From Phymatolithon calcareum (Eukaryota > Rhodophyta > Florideophyceae > Hapalidiales): 64,000 nucleotides of DNA. The stretch spans positions 310,001 through 374,000 of the forward strand of contig OZ345376.1 in assembly GCA_977006965.1 (NCBI GenBank), read 5' to 3'. The notes beneath the pieces were generated by a model. That model did no database searches, was not told the origin of the DNA, and saw only the letters and a list, made by a program, of their open reading frames with translations. This document shows, piece after piece, positions 1 to 9,828 of this stretch; the first letter of the stretch is position 1; each line of letters begins with the position of its first letter. The position numbers and the translations under genes were made by a program.

Positions 1-145
1 CGACGGCCAGAACATTTGGACTCTTGGACTCTTTTCTTCGCCGCTCCCTTATCTTCTTTTTACGTTCAGTATTATGCACAGTAATCCCTTCGTGTCGACG
101 ACGCAAAAACCCGGAGAAAACTGCGACGGACTCTTCACGATAAAT

Positions 146-237
146 AGGCACACATGGGATTCGAACCAAGGACCTTCTCTTGATCGCATATTTGATGCGC
201 ATCCCTCGGATCAGTTTTACCACTGGACCAAATGGTT
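146..237 (-). other. Degenerate tRNA-like sequence (tRNA pseudogene or SINE head)
   Basis: On the minus strand there is a good A-box-like TGGTCCAGTGG and a perfect B-box GGTTCGAATCC, about 50 bases apart. A D-stem GGTC/GATC with a plausible D-loop can be drawn. The 5' and 3' acceptor strands do not pair, the T-stem has two mismatches, and extra bases sit before the anticodon region, so it cannot fold as a normal tRNA. It is probably a decayed tRNA or the RNA polymerase III promoter of a SINE. Confidence 0.3.
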
Positions 238-766
238 TAACGACAGTATCTATTGCCTGCCATTTCCTTGCACTCCCACTCCGTGCTAGTATAAAGATGT
301 CCAATAAGTAGAGTGCCTCGCCTGCCGCTGGTGTGAGCTAAAGTCCGCACGTCAGTACTGCTTTGTTCAAACGTTAAGTATCAATCGGAGAGGCTGACCG
401 GACCGAACGGACCACAAACTATTCAAGACAAGTTTCCGGCTCGGGCGCCCCTGTCCGCGCGGGCGCAATTGACCCCAGCGATCAAGTTGCACAATACGCT
501 TGTTTCCGCGGTAATCCCGTCGCAAATGGCTGGCACAATCGCGAACACGCCCGCATGGGACTCGGCGAATCGAGAACTCGCCACGCTCGAAATGTCAGAC
601 TCAATCCCGCCGTCGTCAGATTTGGAAGAAATCTTGCGAATTTAAGCGGATTTGATATAGACCGGCTATCATAACCGGTCCGGCCACGCGTGCACCTCTG
701 CGTCACAGGAAGGAGACAAGAGCAGAGTCAGGAATTTTTCCCCGCTCCAATGCAGGGTTTTGCGAA
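238..766. other. No gene recognised
   Basis: Only short open frames with no recognisable motif lie here. The right edge leads into the LINE-A copy without a visible target duplication. Confidence 0.4.
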
Positions 767-1288
767 ATGGCAAGAGCTGTGCTCCGGCCTCCACATGGGC
801 CGCTGCACATTACTCGGATGGTAGCCTACTTGCTGAAGCCGTCGTGGATCACATCCGCGGGGGACAAATCAAAAACATGGTGCATTATTGACAGAGATGT
901 TCCGCAAGCGTCTCCATTAAGCCCGTGCCTTTATAACATATTCATGGATAAGTTTTCCGAAGCTGCTGGAAAAATTACAGGAACTGTCGCCGAGCAGCCA
1001 GTTCAGTTATTTGCGGACGATGTGCTTCTACAGGCCAAGAATGCGAAAGGGTTACGAAGGCTACTGGACATTGCCACGGAGTGGGTAGGCGAAAATTCTA
1101 TGAGATGGAACACAAAGCCAGGAAAGAGCGAAGTGCTGAAGTACACGGGGTTACCTAAGCAAAAGTTCATGCTTGCCAGAAAAGAGCTACACCAAGCGTG
1201 GAGACTTTCCTACCTGGGCATTTGTATAAACAACACTGGAGTTACAGACGATACAGCAATGTCGAGAGTGATGCATCCACAAACTTAG
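767..1288 (+). pseudogene. LINE-A reverse transcriptase fragment
   Basis: The 173-residue frame contains the RT palm of a non-LTR retrotransposon. The block VPQASPLSPCLYNIFMD lies at about residues 45-61 and the catalytic FADD box at 82-85, followed by WNTKPGKSEVLKY, typical of the RT thumb approach. An intact RT would copy the element RNA at a nicked target. The fingers and first catalytic aspartate region are missing and the frame stops before the C-terminal domain, so this copy cannot work. Its start codon is arbitrary: the homology runs to the edge of the truncation. Confidence 0.85.
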
Positions 1289-1367
1289 GCAGAGTGGCGT
1301 TAGTGTCAGTAGATTCCACCCTGAAATATGCATCAGGATTTTGAAGTCGTAGATTCTCCCCAAGTGG

Positions 1368-2050
1368 GTGTATGCAAGTCTTCTGACTCCGATGACGAAG
1401 CAGTTGCTATCAGCAATTGAGGCAGCAGAAGTTCTTTTTTACAAGTATGTCTTCGGGAAATATGCGGAGCATCGAAAAAATCGAATGAGAGTGCTCTGTC
1501 GGCTAGATAGTCCGGAGGTGAGAAGGACTCACCAAGCAGAAAGGTTTTCTTTAAGCCTTTTAAAACGGAAAACGTACCTGGAACAGGCAGAAGAATACCG
1601 AGGAAGACGGGAGGACATGGCAAAAGTATCGAAGGATATTAACTATCTCAGAAACGAGGAGTACCTCAGCAATTCATTGAAAAAAGCAGAAGAAGGTAAA
1701 GTGTCAAAGAAGCGGCAATTAGAAGATGCAATCCAAGTGTGGCAAAAATGCGAGAAGGATCGCTCAGTGAAAATCACGATAAACAAGCACAAGAAGTTGC
1801 CAGGAGTGTTACAAATAAGGGACAGGACGACAAGGCTAAGATGCCTATGACTGATTTTTAACAGAGCTCCGTTGTGGAGGAAATTAATCCTCGGTGAGTA
1901 TTTCCGACCCGGAGCTGAAATTGAGCTTATTGCACTCCAACGCATACTGGGGTCTAAGGTGATGGACAAAGAGACTGAATATGAATACAAAAGACTAACT
2001 CGAACTCTCATATGGAGAGAAACTCGAATCAAGGAAATGTTAGGAAAATA
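1368..2050 (+). pseudogene. LINE-A ORF2 C-terminal domain fragment
   Basis: An open frame (1368-1850) rich in charged helix, for example HRKNRMRVLCRLDSPE and AEEGKVSKKRQLED, matches the minus-strand copy at 6299-6865 almost along its length. Past the stop near 1850 the same homology continues to about 2050 and ends in a segment matching RETRIKEILG of the other copy, so that stop is a mutation. In the family this region lies downstream of the RT; its biochemical role is unknown to me. It sits immediately 5' of the LINE 3' UTR. Confidence 0.75.
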
Positions 2051-2260
2051 GAATGCGGTAAGTTAGAAGTAATTTGAGAAGCTGCCCCGTTACTCACAGT
2101 GAGGTCTTGGGTGCTTTTAAAATAAAGCATCATATATCCCCCCTCCCCATGGGAGAAGACTATCACCTTATGATAGTTTGGTAGTACATGGATTCCGCCC
2201 TGAGTGGTGTGCCGCAATGCTCAAGGAAGCTGGAGAGAGAACGGAAGGAGATGAAAGAAG

Positions 2261-2512
2261 GTAACGAGATGACCAACTACCGTGAACATCCTAAATGGTT
2301 TCCAACCCGGATCATCCCTTTGAAGGACGGCAGCTGAGGATTGGCTTTGAAGAGATTTAGATCTTAAGCTCCCCGAAGCTCTGCACTTTGTGCGGCTTTG
2401 AGCTGTTGTGACATCAAGTACCTCTCGTATTTGTTAAGTGTACTGCAGCCGTAAGGATGGGGAGTTGTCCGACAACTCCGAAACCTGCGCAAGAGAAAGA
2501 AAGAAATATCAA
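2261..2512 (+). repeat. Direct repeat pair, copy 1
   Basis: This stretch recurs as a diverged direct copy at about 2941-3165. Shared anchors include GAGATGACCA, CATCCTAAATGGTTTCCAA and GCTTTGAGCT followed by TGTGACAT. The copies are about 430 bases apart and could be LTRs of a tiny element or an old tandem duplication. No coding motif is seen. Confidence 0.55.
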
Positions 2513-2671
2513 TCGCGAGTTGAAAACTGCGCAGAGCTTTCAAAGACAAGGGAATGCAGTACACAAGCACGGCAGGTGGGTCAGGTTTTGCTATTAGGGA
2601 GCCTACGCAATTTACTTCTAAATTGAACTCACGCAAACATAACGCCCCCGGAGTTCGATACGAGGTGGGTA

Positions 2672-2695
2672 TCTCTCTCTCTCTCTCTCTCTCTC
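2672..2695. repeat. TC microsatellite
   Basis: About twelve uninterrupted TC dinucleotides lie between the two copies of the 2.3/2.9 kb direct repeat. Confidence 0.95.
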
Positions 2696-2940
2696 AATGA
2701 GCTGAATTGTGTGGGCTCATGGCCCATATCCCTGCGGCCGGTATATTGATCTCGCCATATACAGACTGCCTATGAAGAAAGCTTCCATTCCTGACAAGGG
2801 ATGCATAGACTCTACATATGAAGAGAGGGCAGTTTCATTCTCTGTATCATTGGCTTTGCCCCCCCCCCGCCATGAAACGTGCAACATCAGGTAGTAGCAA
2901 TTTAGTAATCTGGGATAGAAGACATACGCAGATAAAGGAT

Positions 2941-3165
2941 GTTTACGAGATGACCAGCTTCCATGGGCATCCTAAATGGTTTCCAAACGGGTACATGGAG
3001 ATCGGCTGCATAGAGATATGAATGTTAAGCTCCTCGAAGTTGTGCACGTTCTGCAGCTTTGAGCTCTTGTGACATTAAGCATCGCTCGCATCTGCTAATG
3101 TACCCGTAGCAATTTGGAATTGTTCTGGGACAACTTCGAAAACCCGCAATAAAGCAGAAATAGAA
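2941..3165 (+). repeat. Direct repeat pair, copy 2
   Basis: Diverged second copy of 2261-2512, in the same orientation. A run of cytosines (about 2861-2870) lies just upstream. Confidence 0.55.
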
Positions 3166-4387
3166 GGTGCTTGGTGATCGATACCGACTCGAATTATCTC
3201 GCTATTCAATTTTTATTACGCTGTGGCAAATCTGACGCAACTCATGATAGCGCACAGACATCCGCTTTTCGACATTTAGATACACTCTCTTTTGGAATTC
3301 ATCTTTATCTGAAACGTGAAGTTCCAGCGGTTTTTTAAATTGACTTTGCACTTTTCCCGCGCCTCCCAGGCTTGAGGGATACGCAATGCTGCAAAACTGA
3401 CCTAGCCTTCTGTACAAAAGACCCTGAATTAAATTTAGTTTCGTAACAAATAAGTGAAGGAGCTGCATACGCCCGAATCCCAACTCTAGTCTCCGTATTA
3501 TCAAAAAGCTGGCCGGGTGACAGTCGCGCTGACTACGTGCCCCACTTCGGAAGGCGCGGACAGACGTGTCCGCCTGCGGTAATATTCGTCGAGCGAATGA
3601 GAAAGCTGGCCCAACGAGTGAATGTAGTTGATGTTCTCTGTACAGTATATTATCGTAGAAATAAGGCGACTTTGATGAAGCTAAATTTAGCGCTTCGGTG
3701 AGCAGAATAGAACTTCAAAACTGAAGAAAAAATTACGTTTAGGCGATCTAACGAAGAATGCGAAGTTAATATTACTTTACGTGAGCCCTGCGATCGCACC
3801 GCAGAGTCAGAGGATTTCTGTGGAGGACCACGACTACGATGTAAAAAAGCGAGAATATATTAATTCCTGAGCGCCGTGTGAGAATTTGAGACCATCGAGA
3901 CTGCTCCTCAAAATGTCGGCAAGATGCTGTCTGCGATGTTGCTGTAGCTTACTCTGTCGCAAGGGCTGGAGAAGACTATGAGCATGGCGTTAGATGAAAG
4001 TGGTTTGTATCCAATCGGCAGCTCTGGGATGCCCTCAAATCTCGCTTCCAGCACTGCAGATCTGCTATGGGCAAATGAAGCACGGGGCTTCGGACAAGGA
4101 AAACGAAGAAACGTTGAGACTTGTGGACGCTGCGCACTGCGCGATCGTGAGTGAAGTCGAAGCGAGATTTATTTCATTTTCGAGCAGATCACACATGAAG
4201 AGACGATCACTGCTGGCTGAATGCATTTCGAAGTGCATCAATCAGCATAATGCAGAAGACCAGATTGCAACTTGTCCACAGTAATCCAATTCTTTTTCAA
4301 AGCTTTGTAGTAAAGTACCCGTCGCATCTGACGTAAGCTGGGAATGCTTCAACAGATACAGATTGAGTGTGTGGCACCATCATCATG
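3166..4387. other. No gene recognised
   Basis: Open frames of about 100 codons occur on both strands (3202-3504 minus, 3994-4284 plus), but neither shows a motif, repeat or signal sequence that I recognise. I call neither a gene. Confidence 0.4.
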
Positions 4388-4488
4388 ACAAAACTGCTTG
4401 CTCACGGAGCGATTTTCGTTGACGCCATGATGATGATGATCATCATGATGGTGTTAACGAAAATCGCTCCGTGAGCAAGCAGTTTTGT
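4388..4488. repeat. Near-perfect 101-base hairpin
   Basis: The left arm 4388-4420 and right arm 4456-4488 are perfect 33-base inverted repeats; the left begins ACAAAACTGCTTGC. The 35-base centre keeps folding: eight more pairs (two G-U as RNA), one G-G mismatch, six more pairs, then a five-base loop. The whole is a 48-position stem with one mismatch. The flanks do not pair and no target duplication is visible. It could be a foldback element, a MITE remnant or a small-RNA hairpin precursor. Confidence 0.9.
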
Positions 4489-6224
4489 AATTTTCCTTTC
4501 TGTTCTGCAAAACGGAGCTCGTGGACAAAATCGTGAAGCTACAATACGTAGTAAAGCAGCTATGGACGAGCGGCAGGCAGAGAAGAAGCGTGCTTACAGG
4601 CAATGTGCCTCTAGGAGCAATCCATTGCGATAATCTCTAGATGATGACAGCGGATTATGTAGAAGAGAAATAAACTTTATGGCAAGCCAGATTTCCACGC
4701 CCGGTGCGCATGCTTCTATTTGCCGAGTCAAGTTATATCTTCAGTACATCTGGTACCCACATGACGCGGGAAGCAGTTGTCAAGTACCCAAATTGAACCC
4801 AGTTCGGGGACATCTTAGAGGCCCCTTAGATGTAGAGTGTGCATAGAACAGCTCAAATATCATACAGTAAAGAAAGAAGGCGCAGCGACGAGGTAAGTCA
4901 AGTATATGACTTCCGTCCAGCAAGCCAATTGCACTCGCAACACTCGGTAGTCCAATAACAGTCCGTGGATGCAGAACGTCGAGCAACTGAAAGAGAAGCT
5001 TGTGTGCAGGGACCACGAGAGTTGGATGAATGAGAGAAGTATGGAACTCTTCGAGAAAACAAAAGAAATTGTAATGAGATTATTGCACTGTTGATCATCA
5101 GATGGTGAGAGAAAATTGCTTAGTTATTCGTTCATGAGCTCTGATAAATAAAATTTCCACCTATTCATCGTGATATTGAGTGACTCTACAAAACGGTGCT
5201 CATGTGGAGGGCGTTTTTCTAAATACGACCACCGCACGAGAAAAACACTGTTGAGATTGCCTGTCTCTACCGCTTCCACTTGTAGCACTGTGGCAATCTG
5301 CGACGAAATGATGATGATCATCATCACCATTTGCCGTCAGAACAATTATTATTCAGACGGCAATTAACTCAGACGCTCTATGCATAACGTACTGGGTCCC
5401 GCCCACATTTTCATCTACGAAAAAGCGCGAGTCAGGGACGTCCTGCTGCACGGGAGCTAGAGTTGTCAGTAACGAACTTGAAGAACTACGGGGAAGGAAG
5501 ATCTACCATCGAAGGTCACATCATGCCTGAATATGAACATACCAAGATGGCAAGTTCATATTCAGATGTACTGGAGAGGAAAAGGACCTGGACATGTAAC
5601 CATGTGGCAAATGCTTCTGTCATTCATTTAGAAATGTCAATATGTATGGGCGATCCTCCCAGTATCCACAATTAATATTCCGCCGCAATGAATGTCAGCT
5701 CCAGAGATCTCATCGCACAGTCTCCAACGTATTCATTGCCTTGGCGTCGAAACGGACACTAGAATCTTTCTAACGTGACAATCTTTGGGCGCTGTAGTAA
5801 GGAAAATAGTTTATCTATGGAAAATTCGACTTAACATGAAAGAAGAGAATGCCGTGGCTCGAGCCATAGGGGGATTCGAGCCATTGGGGTCATGCTATAC
5901 AATATTGACTAAAGGAAATGAAAAATTTCGAGGCTAGTAGAATACATGCTTAGAAAGGTACCGACATTCCGCAAGTTGGGACACATGGTACCTTCTCAAT
6001 AAGTCCATTTAAAATCCATTCCGTTCGACGTCTCAAGAAATCGAAGAGCGTTCTCAAAGTTCTTCGACGGGTTAGCGGCGTGACAATCGATGTTCCCAGA
6101 GTCGGCTCCCTCTGACGATACAAATCGAAATTAGTTAGATTATTAAAATGTATTCAAGGAATATCGATATCGAACGAGCGTGCTGCAAGGGGACGTCCTT
6201 CATCAATGGGGTTATATGTTGATT
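4489..6224. other. No gene recognised
   Basis: Low-complexity ATG/ATC repeats recur near 5307-5330, echoing the loop of the hairpin at 4388-4488. A short imperfect inverted repeat (TTGCCGTC/GACGGCAA) lies at 5331-5365. Open frames are short and without motifs. A minus frame at 4780-5016 contains LPSVASAIGLLDGSHI, faintly like a DDE transposase, but this is too weak to call. Confidence 0.4.
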
Positions 6225-7265
6225 TATTTTAGAAGCTCCCAAAACCTCAATTTGATTAACTGGGCAGCTTCTCGCTATCTTCCACATTCATCTCTCTACT
6301 AGCCTCCTAATATCTCCTTAATCCGAGTTTCTCTCCCTGTGAGGGCTCGAGTGAGTCGTTCGCATTCGTATTCTGTTTCTTGGTCCATCTTCATGCACCG
6401 TAGTGTGCGTTGGAGCACAACGAGCTCAACCACAGCTCCGTGTCCAAAGTACTTCGCTAAAACTGATTTTCTCCACAAAGGAGCTCTGTTGAAAAGAAAT
6501 CTCAGGCATCTCAACCGCGCCGTTCTGTCCCTTATACGTAACACTCCTGGTAGTTCATTGGGCTTGTCGACCGAGATTTTAACTGTCCGTCCCTCTTCTT
6601 CCAACGTCCATATTTTTGCTGCTTCCCGTATGCGTCCTCTTTTTGATACCTTACCTTCTTCTGCTTGTTTTAGAGCTTCTTTGAGGTGCTTCTCTTCTCT
6701 AAGATGTCCAATATCCTTTGACACATCTTCCAGGTCTTCTTCTCTTCCTTGGTATTCTTCTGCGAGCTCAAGGTACTTCTTCCGTCTTACCAGGCTTAAG
6801 GCGAACCTTTCAGCCTGGTGCGGTCTCCTCATCTGTGGGCTGGCGAGTCGGCAGAGCACTCGCATCCGCTCCCTTCGATGTTCGGCATATTTTCCGAAAA
6901 CATACCTGAAGAAAAGACCTTCTGCTGCTTCGATTGCCGATAATAGACGTTTGGTGATCGGGGTCAGATGAATGGCATACTCCTATTTGGGGAGAATCAA
7001 TGATTTAAAAATCCTGATGCAAGTGGCTGGCTGGAATCCTCTGACGTTCACGCCTATTTGGCGGAGTTTGCGTATACATCCCACCGCATTTCGAACTCTT
7101 GCAATTGCTGTATCGTCCGTGACTCCGTTGTTGTTCATACTGATCCCCAGGTATGAAAGTCTCCAGGCCTGGTGCAGCTCTTTTCCTGCAAGGAAAAAAT
7201 TCTTCTTTGGGAGGCCTTTGTACTTAAGGACCTCACTCATCAATGAGTTGGACCGGATTTTCTGA
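6225..7265 (-). mobile_element. LINE-A copy 2 (5' truncated)
   Basis: Read on the minus strand this copy runs from the RT end (SEVLKYKGLPKKNF) through the C-terminal domain to the conserved 3' UTR, with AATAAA near 6231. It is 5' truncated within the RT. It is the best preserved LINE-A C-terminal region in the window. Confidence 0.85.
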
Positions 7266-7306
7266 GGGCACACAACCAGCATTACAGGCGTGATCCTGGG
7301 GCCCAC
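6299..7306 (-). pseudogene. LINE-A ORF2 C-terminal half, one internal stop
   Basis: One frame covers nearly the whole stretch on the minus strand. It is interrupted only by a TAG at about 6980-6982, where the protein reads LILPK then EYAIHLTP. The LINE-B relative at 8523-9416 has tryptophan there (PRWEYAMHLTP), so a TGG-to-TAG change is the simplest account. The C-terminal part (188 residues from MRVLCRLAS) is otherwise open to a stop at 6299. The first residues near 7306 are probably flanking sequence, not LINE. Confidence 0.75.
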
Positions 7307-7342
7307 TCTCCGAGTCTACACGCTCGAATACTCCGACGATGT

Positions 7343-7654
7343 TTGTCTGTGGATGCTGTTTCTGCCTCATCAAGACTAAGCTCAGGAGCAAAATCCGACG
7401 CAGGACTGATCATATCCATCACCTTAAGCTTCTCCCAGAACATGCAAAAAGCAGCATCACATACAACGGAAGACGATGTCAACGCAATGGATTTCAAGTT
7501 CAAATGTGACAACTGCGACAGGAAATTCCCATACTCATGCTCCGTAGTTAGTCACCGCCGGCTACACTGCAAGACACTCGTGCCCTGCAAACGAGACGAG
7601 TTCTTCTGCTTGCCCTCCGTTTGGATCTACGATATCAATAAGGAAGTGGGATAA
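7343..7654 (+). CDS. Short ORF with one C2H2 zinc finger
   Basis: The 103-residue frame holds one well-formed classical zinc finger: C55-x2-C58-x12-H71-x3-H75, with KF after the second cysteine. The N-terminal 50 residues are serine-rich and unremarkable. It lies between a minus-strand LINE-A copy and a plus-strand LINE-A 3' end. It could therefore be part of a LINE 5' ORF left by internal deletion, or a fragment of a host zinc-finger gene. The finger suggests nucleic-acid binding. I cannot tell whether it is expressed. Confidence 0.35.
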   Translation: MSVDAVSASSRLSSGAKSDAGLIISITLSFSQNMQKAASHTTEDDVNAMDFKFKCDNCDRKFPYSCSVVSHRRLHCKTLVPCKRDEFFCLPSVWIYDINKEVG

Positions 7655-7980
7655 TCTTGGTCGATTCGACTGGCACCTATGTGCTGTCGCGAGAGTCGAC
7701 GACCCTGTCTCCGTCTAAGTGCCACGAGATTCCCTGACGCTGAAAGACGAGCAACGGGGACTCAAGGCACTCGCCTAACCGAAGGACACCTCCCTTTCTA
7801 GATCTGCCGCCAACAGAGACGTCAGAGAGGCAAAAACGAAAAGCAGAGCAAAAGAACCCAAACATGTAAGCACCGAAGACGAAGAGCTTACAATCGTTTT
7901 GCATTTCAAACATCCTGGTATCATGCAGTCCGAGATGGGGACCCACTAGTCCCGGTAGTCCCTCGCGCTCACTGACCTAC

Positions 7981-8215
7981 TCCCGTTTTACCGCGGAGAT
8001 CGAACTAGTCGCCTTACAACGTACTCTAGCGTCGTCAAAGATGAGCACAGAAATTGAATTTGAGTGCAAGAGACTCGCAGTAGCTCTTGTTGGGAGAGAA
8101 TTACGAATCAAGAACATTTTGTGTAGCCAGGGAACTTTAGCTTTGAGAATATCGCAAAAGAGCTGCCTCGTTACTCCAAGGTGAGGCTTTGGGAGCTCTC
8201 AAAATAAAATCATCA
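7981..8215 (+). mobile_element. LINE-A copy 3, 3' end only
   Basis: The translation reads IELVALQRTL, then ECKRLAVALVGRELRIKNIL, matching the C-terminus of LINE-A copies 1 and 2. The family 3' UTR (GAGCTGCCTCGTTACTCC, AGGCTTTGGGAGCTC) and AATAAA at about 8202 follow. It is severely 5' truncated. Confidence 0.85.
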
Positions 8216-8609
8216 AAATATCCCTAGTTTTAGCGATCTATGGCGACATTAACCGACGCCTAACTCAATGAATCCTCAACGTTTTCTCTTCGGCTGCATC
8301 TTGGTATCCACTTTTCGCTACTGTTGCGAGTTCTGGAAAATACCCAATAAGTCGAACAGAAGCTGAATTCGACTGCATCCAAAATGCTATCCAATATAAA
8401 TAGACTAACACTGGCAGAAGAGGCCCGAGAGCCCTCATTCGACGTCGCCATGCGCGGCAAAGGTGAATAATGGAATTGGCTTTCCGCATACTACCGCATG
8501 ATACACCAAGTGTTCCTGCAGTGTGTCAAACCAACCCCGGAGTTCCTCTTCATCGACTTACCGCACCAAAAATATAAATATCGCACAGGATAGAACTGAA
8601 TGGACAACA
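8216..8609. other. No gene recognised
   Basis: Unique-looking sequence between a LINE-A 3' end and the start of LINE-B homology. Overlapping minus frames (8260-8489) show no motif. Confidence 0.35.
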
Positions 8610-9416
8610 CTTAGACCCTCGACCGTGTACGAGTTGCGTAAGCTGGGAGTGTTCAAGAAAGGGCTGCGTATACAGAAGTGTACTCAGATATACAAGGCAC
8701 TAGTACAGCCACGCTGGGAGTACGCAATGCACTTAACGCCCTGGACAGAAGACGTACAAAATGCCGTCAAGGAAGTAGAAGCAACATTCTTCAATCAAGT
8801 TTTCGGGCCACTGGCCCGAGGAAGGACGGATAGGCTCCGTCTCCTGTGCCGGATCCAGGCGGCTGCACATCGACGAGAAATCTTGGCCTTCAAAATACTG
8901 AGAAGGAACAAGGCGAAAGAACGTATGTATTCAAATGAGGTGCCCGAAAGAAGAAACAACCATGAATGGCAGTACACGAGGAAAGATATCGCCGCGATGC
9001 AGACCAGAGAGCCGTTCGGTGAAGCTGTAAAGCATATCCAAACAAACCAATCTTCGCAAACACTTAGATTGAAATTTCTGGAAATGGAAGGAGACCGCCT
9101 AGAATCGAAGCGGAAAAGAAAGATACCATATGGCAAGACAAGAGAATTGCCAGCAATCCTCAAGTTCCCCAAGGTGAAGCACAGGCAACTCGCGCTGCAG
9201 TATGCCTGTGGCAGAATCCCACAGGTGTCAACAACAAGTATGACTGAAGAATTCGGCACCAGAGCCAGAGAGCATATGGAGACCCTTGAACGCACGCTAG
9301 CAGGGTGCGAACTCGAAGGAGAAAAACGACTGGAAACAGAAAAGGCGATAGATGAGCTCTTACTATTTAGCAAGACACTCATAGAACGCATGGAGAACAA
9401 AGAAGGACTCTATTAA
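8523..9416 (+). pseudogene. LINE-B ORF2 C-terminal domain, open frame
   Basis: A 297-residue open frame. The first about 35 residues are not LINE-like. From YELRKLGVF (about 35) onward it matches the other LINE-B copies: ALVQPRWEYAMHLTP, RLRLLCRIQAAAHRREILAF and KRKIPYGKTRELPAIL. This is the region downstream of the RT in LINE ORF2; no RT or zinc knuckle is present. The frame is undamaged to its TAA, so this copy could be fairly young, but without RT it is not autonomous. The ATG at 8523 lies outside the LINE homology and is probably fortuitous. Confidence 0.75.
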
Positions 9417-9625
9417 TCCGCAGAATGCAAGGCAAAAAGTGGTCGAGTTCAAGCACCAACAGTCCCATAGAGGACTGAGATAGGACTACTTTGAGTCCTG
9501 AGTTTTCTTGTCCGCCATGCTGGTGGACGTTTCGTGAGCTGCACAAAGGTAGGTAGCATCAGAGGAAGCCTTGCCCATATCTTCGGAAGTCTGTGGGGCT
9601 TTTAAATAAACTTGAAAGGAAAAAA
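8610..9625 (+). mobile_element. LINE-B copy 1 (5' truncated, intact C-terminal ORF and 3' UTR)
   Basis: LINE-B homology starts at about 8625 (YELRKLGVF) and runs through the C-terminal domain and a 3' UTR ending near AATAAA at about 9605, then an A-rich tail. The same 3' UTR (GAGGAAGCCTTGCCCATATC) recurs at 45692-45971 minus, 47240-47460 plus and 49376-49440. The left boundary coincides with CTTAGACCCTCGA at 8610-8622, the terminal motif of the MITE at 9628-9828. Confidence 0.8.
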
Positions 9626-9627
9626 AA

Positions 9628-9828
9628 CCTAGACCCTCGAAGCGCTGCTAACGTCACTTGGGGGAAATCCAGAGTACCATGCTATACAGATTATGGTAAA
9701 AGTGGCTGGCTACCAACATGATGCGAAACAGGACCTTTATCCAAAAGCATAAATCGTTACCCAAATGGTTCAATTCATTAGTTTTGCCTTTTACGCTAAT
9801 AGCGCTAGCAGCGTTTCGAGGGTCTAAG
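9628..9828. mobile_element. MITE with 26-base TIRs
   Basis: The left end 9628-9653 and right end 9803-9828 are inverted repeats matching at 23 of 26 positions (CCTAGACCCTCGAAGCG against CTTAGACCCTCGAAACG). The 201-base unit has no ORF and inserted directly after the A-rich LINE-B tail. No clear target duplication is visible. The terminal motif also occurs alone at 8610-8622. Confidence 0.75.

Larger units (their letters stand above)
767..2135 (+). mobile_element. LINE-A copy 1 (non-LTR retrotransposon, 5' truncated, broken)
   Basis: Reverse transcriptase palm and C-terminal ORF2 sequence are followed by a 3' UTR ending near AATAAA at about 2120. The C-terminal part and 3' UTR match three other places in the window (6225-7265 minus, 7981-8215 plus, 25790-25990 minus), which defines the family. 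The endonuclease and the N-terminal RT are absent. The reading frame is broken between about 1288 and 1368. There is no poly(A) tail; the copies end shortly after AATAAA in an AT-rich tail. Confidence 0.85.

Noticed and set aside
4780-5098. Minus-strand frames with LPSVASAIGLLDGSHI, faintly like a Harbinger-type DDE transposase
   Set aside because: Only one weak block, no second or third acidic motif, and an overlapping equally long frame of no meaning.
6339-6971. Plus-strand 210-residue frame
   Set aside because: Exact antisense of the LINE-A ORF2 C-terminal domain, which is supported by homology to other copies.
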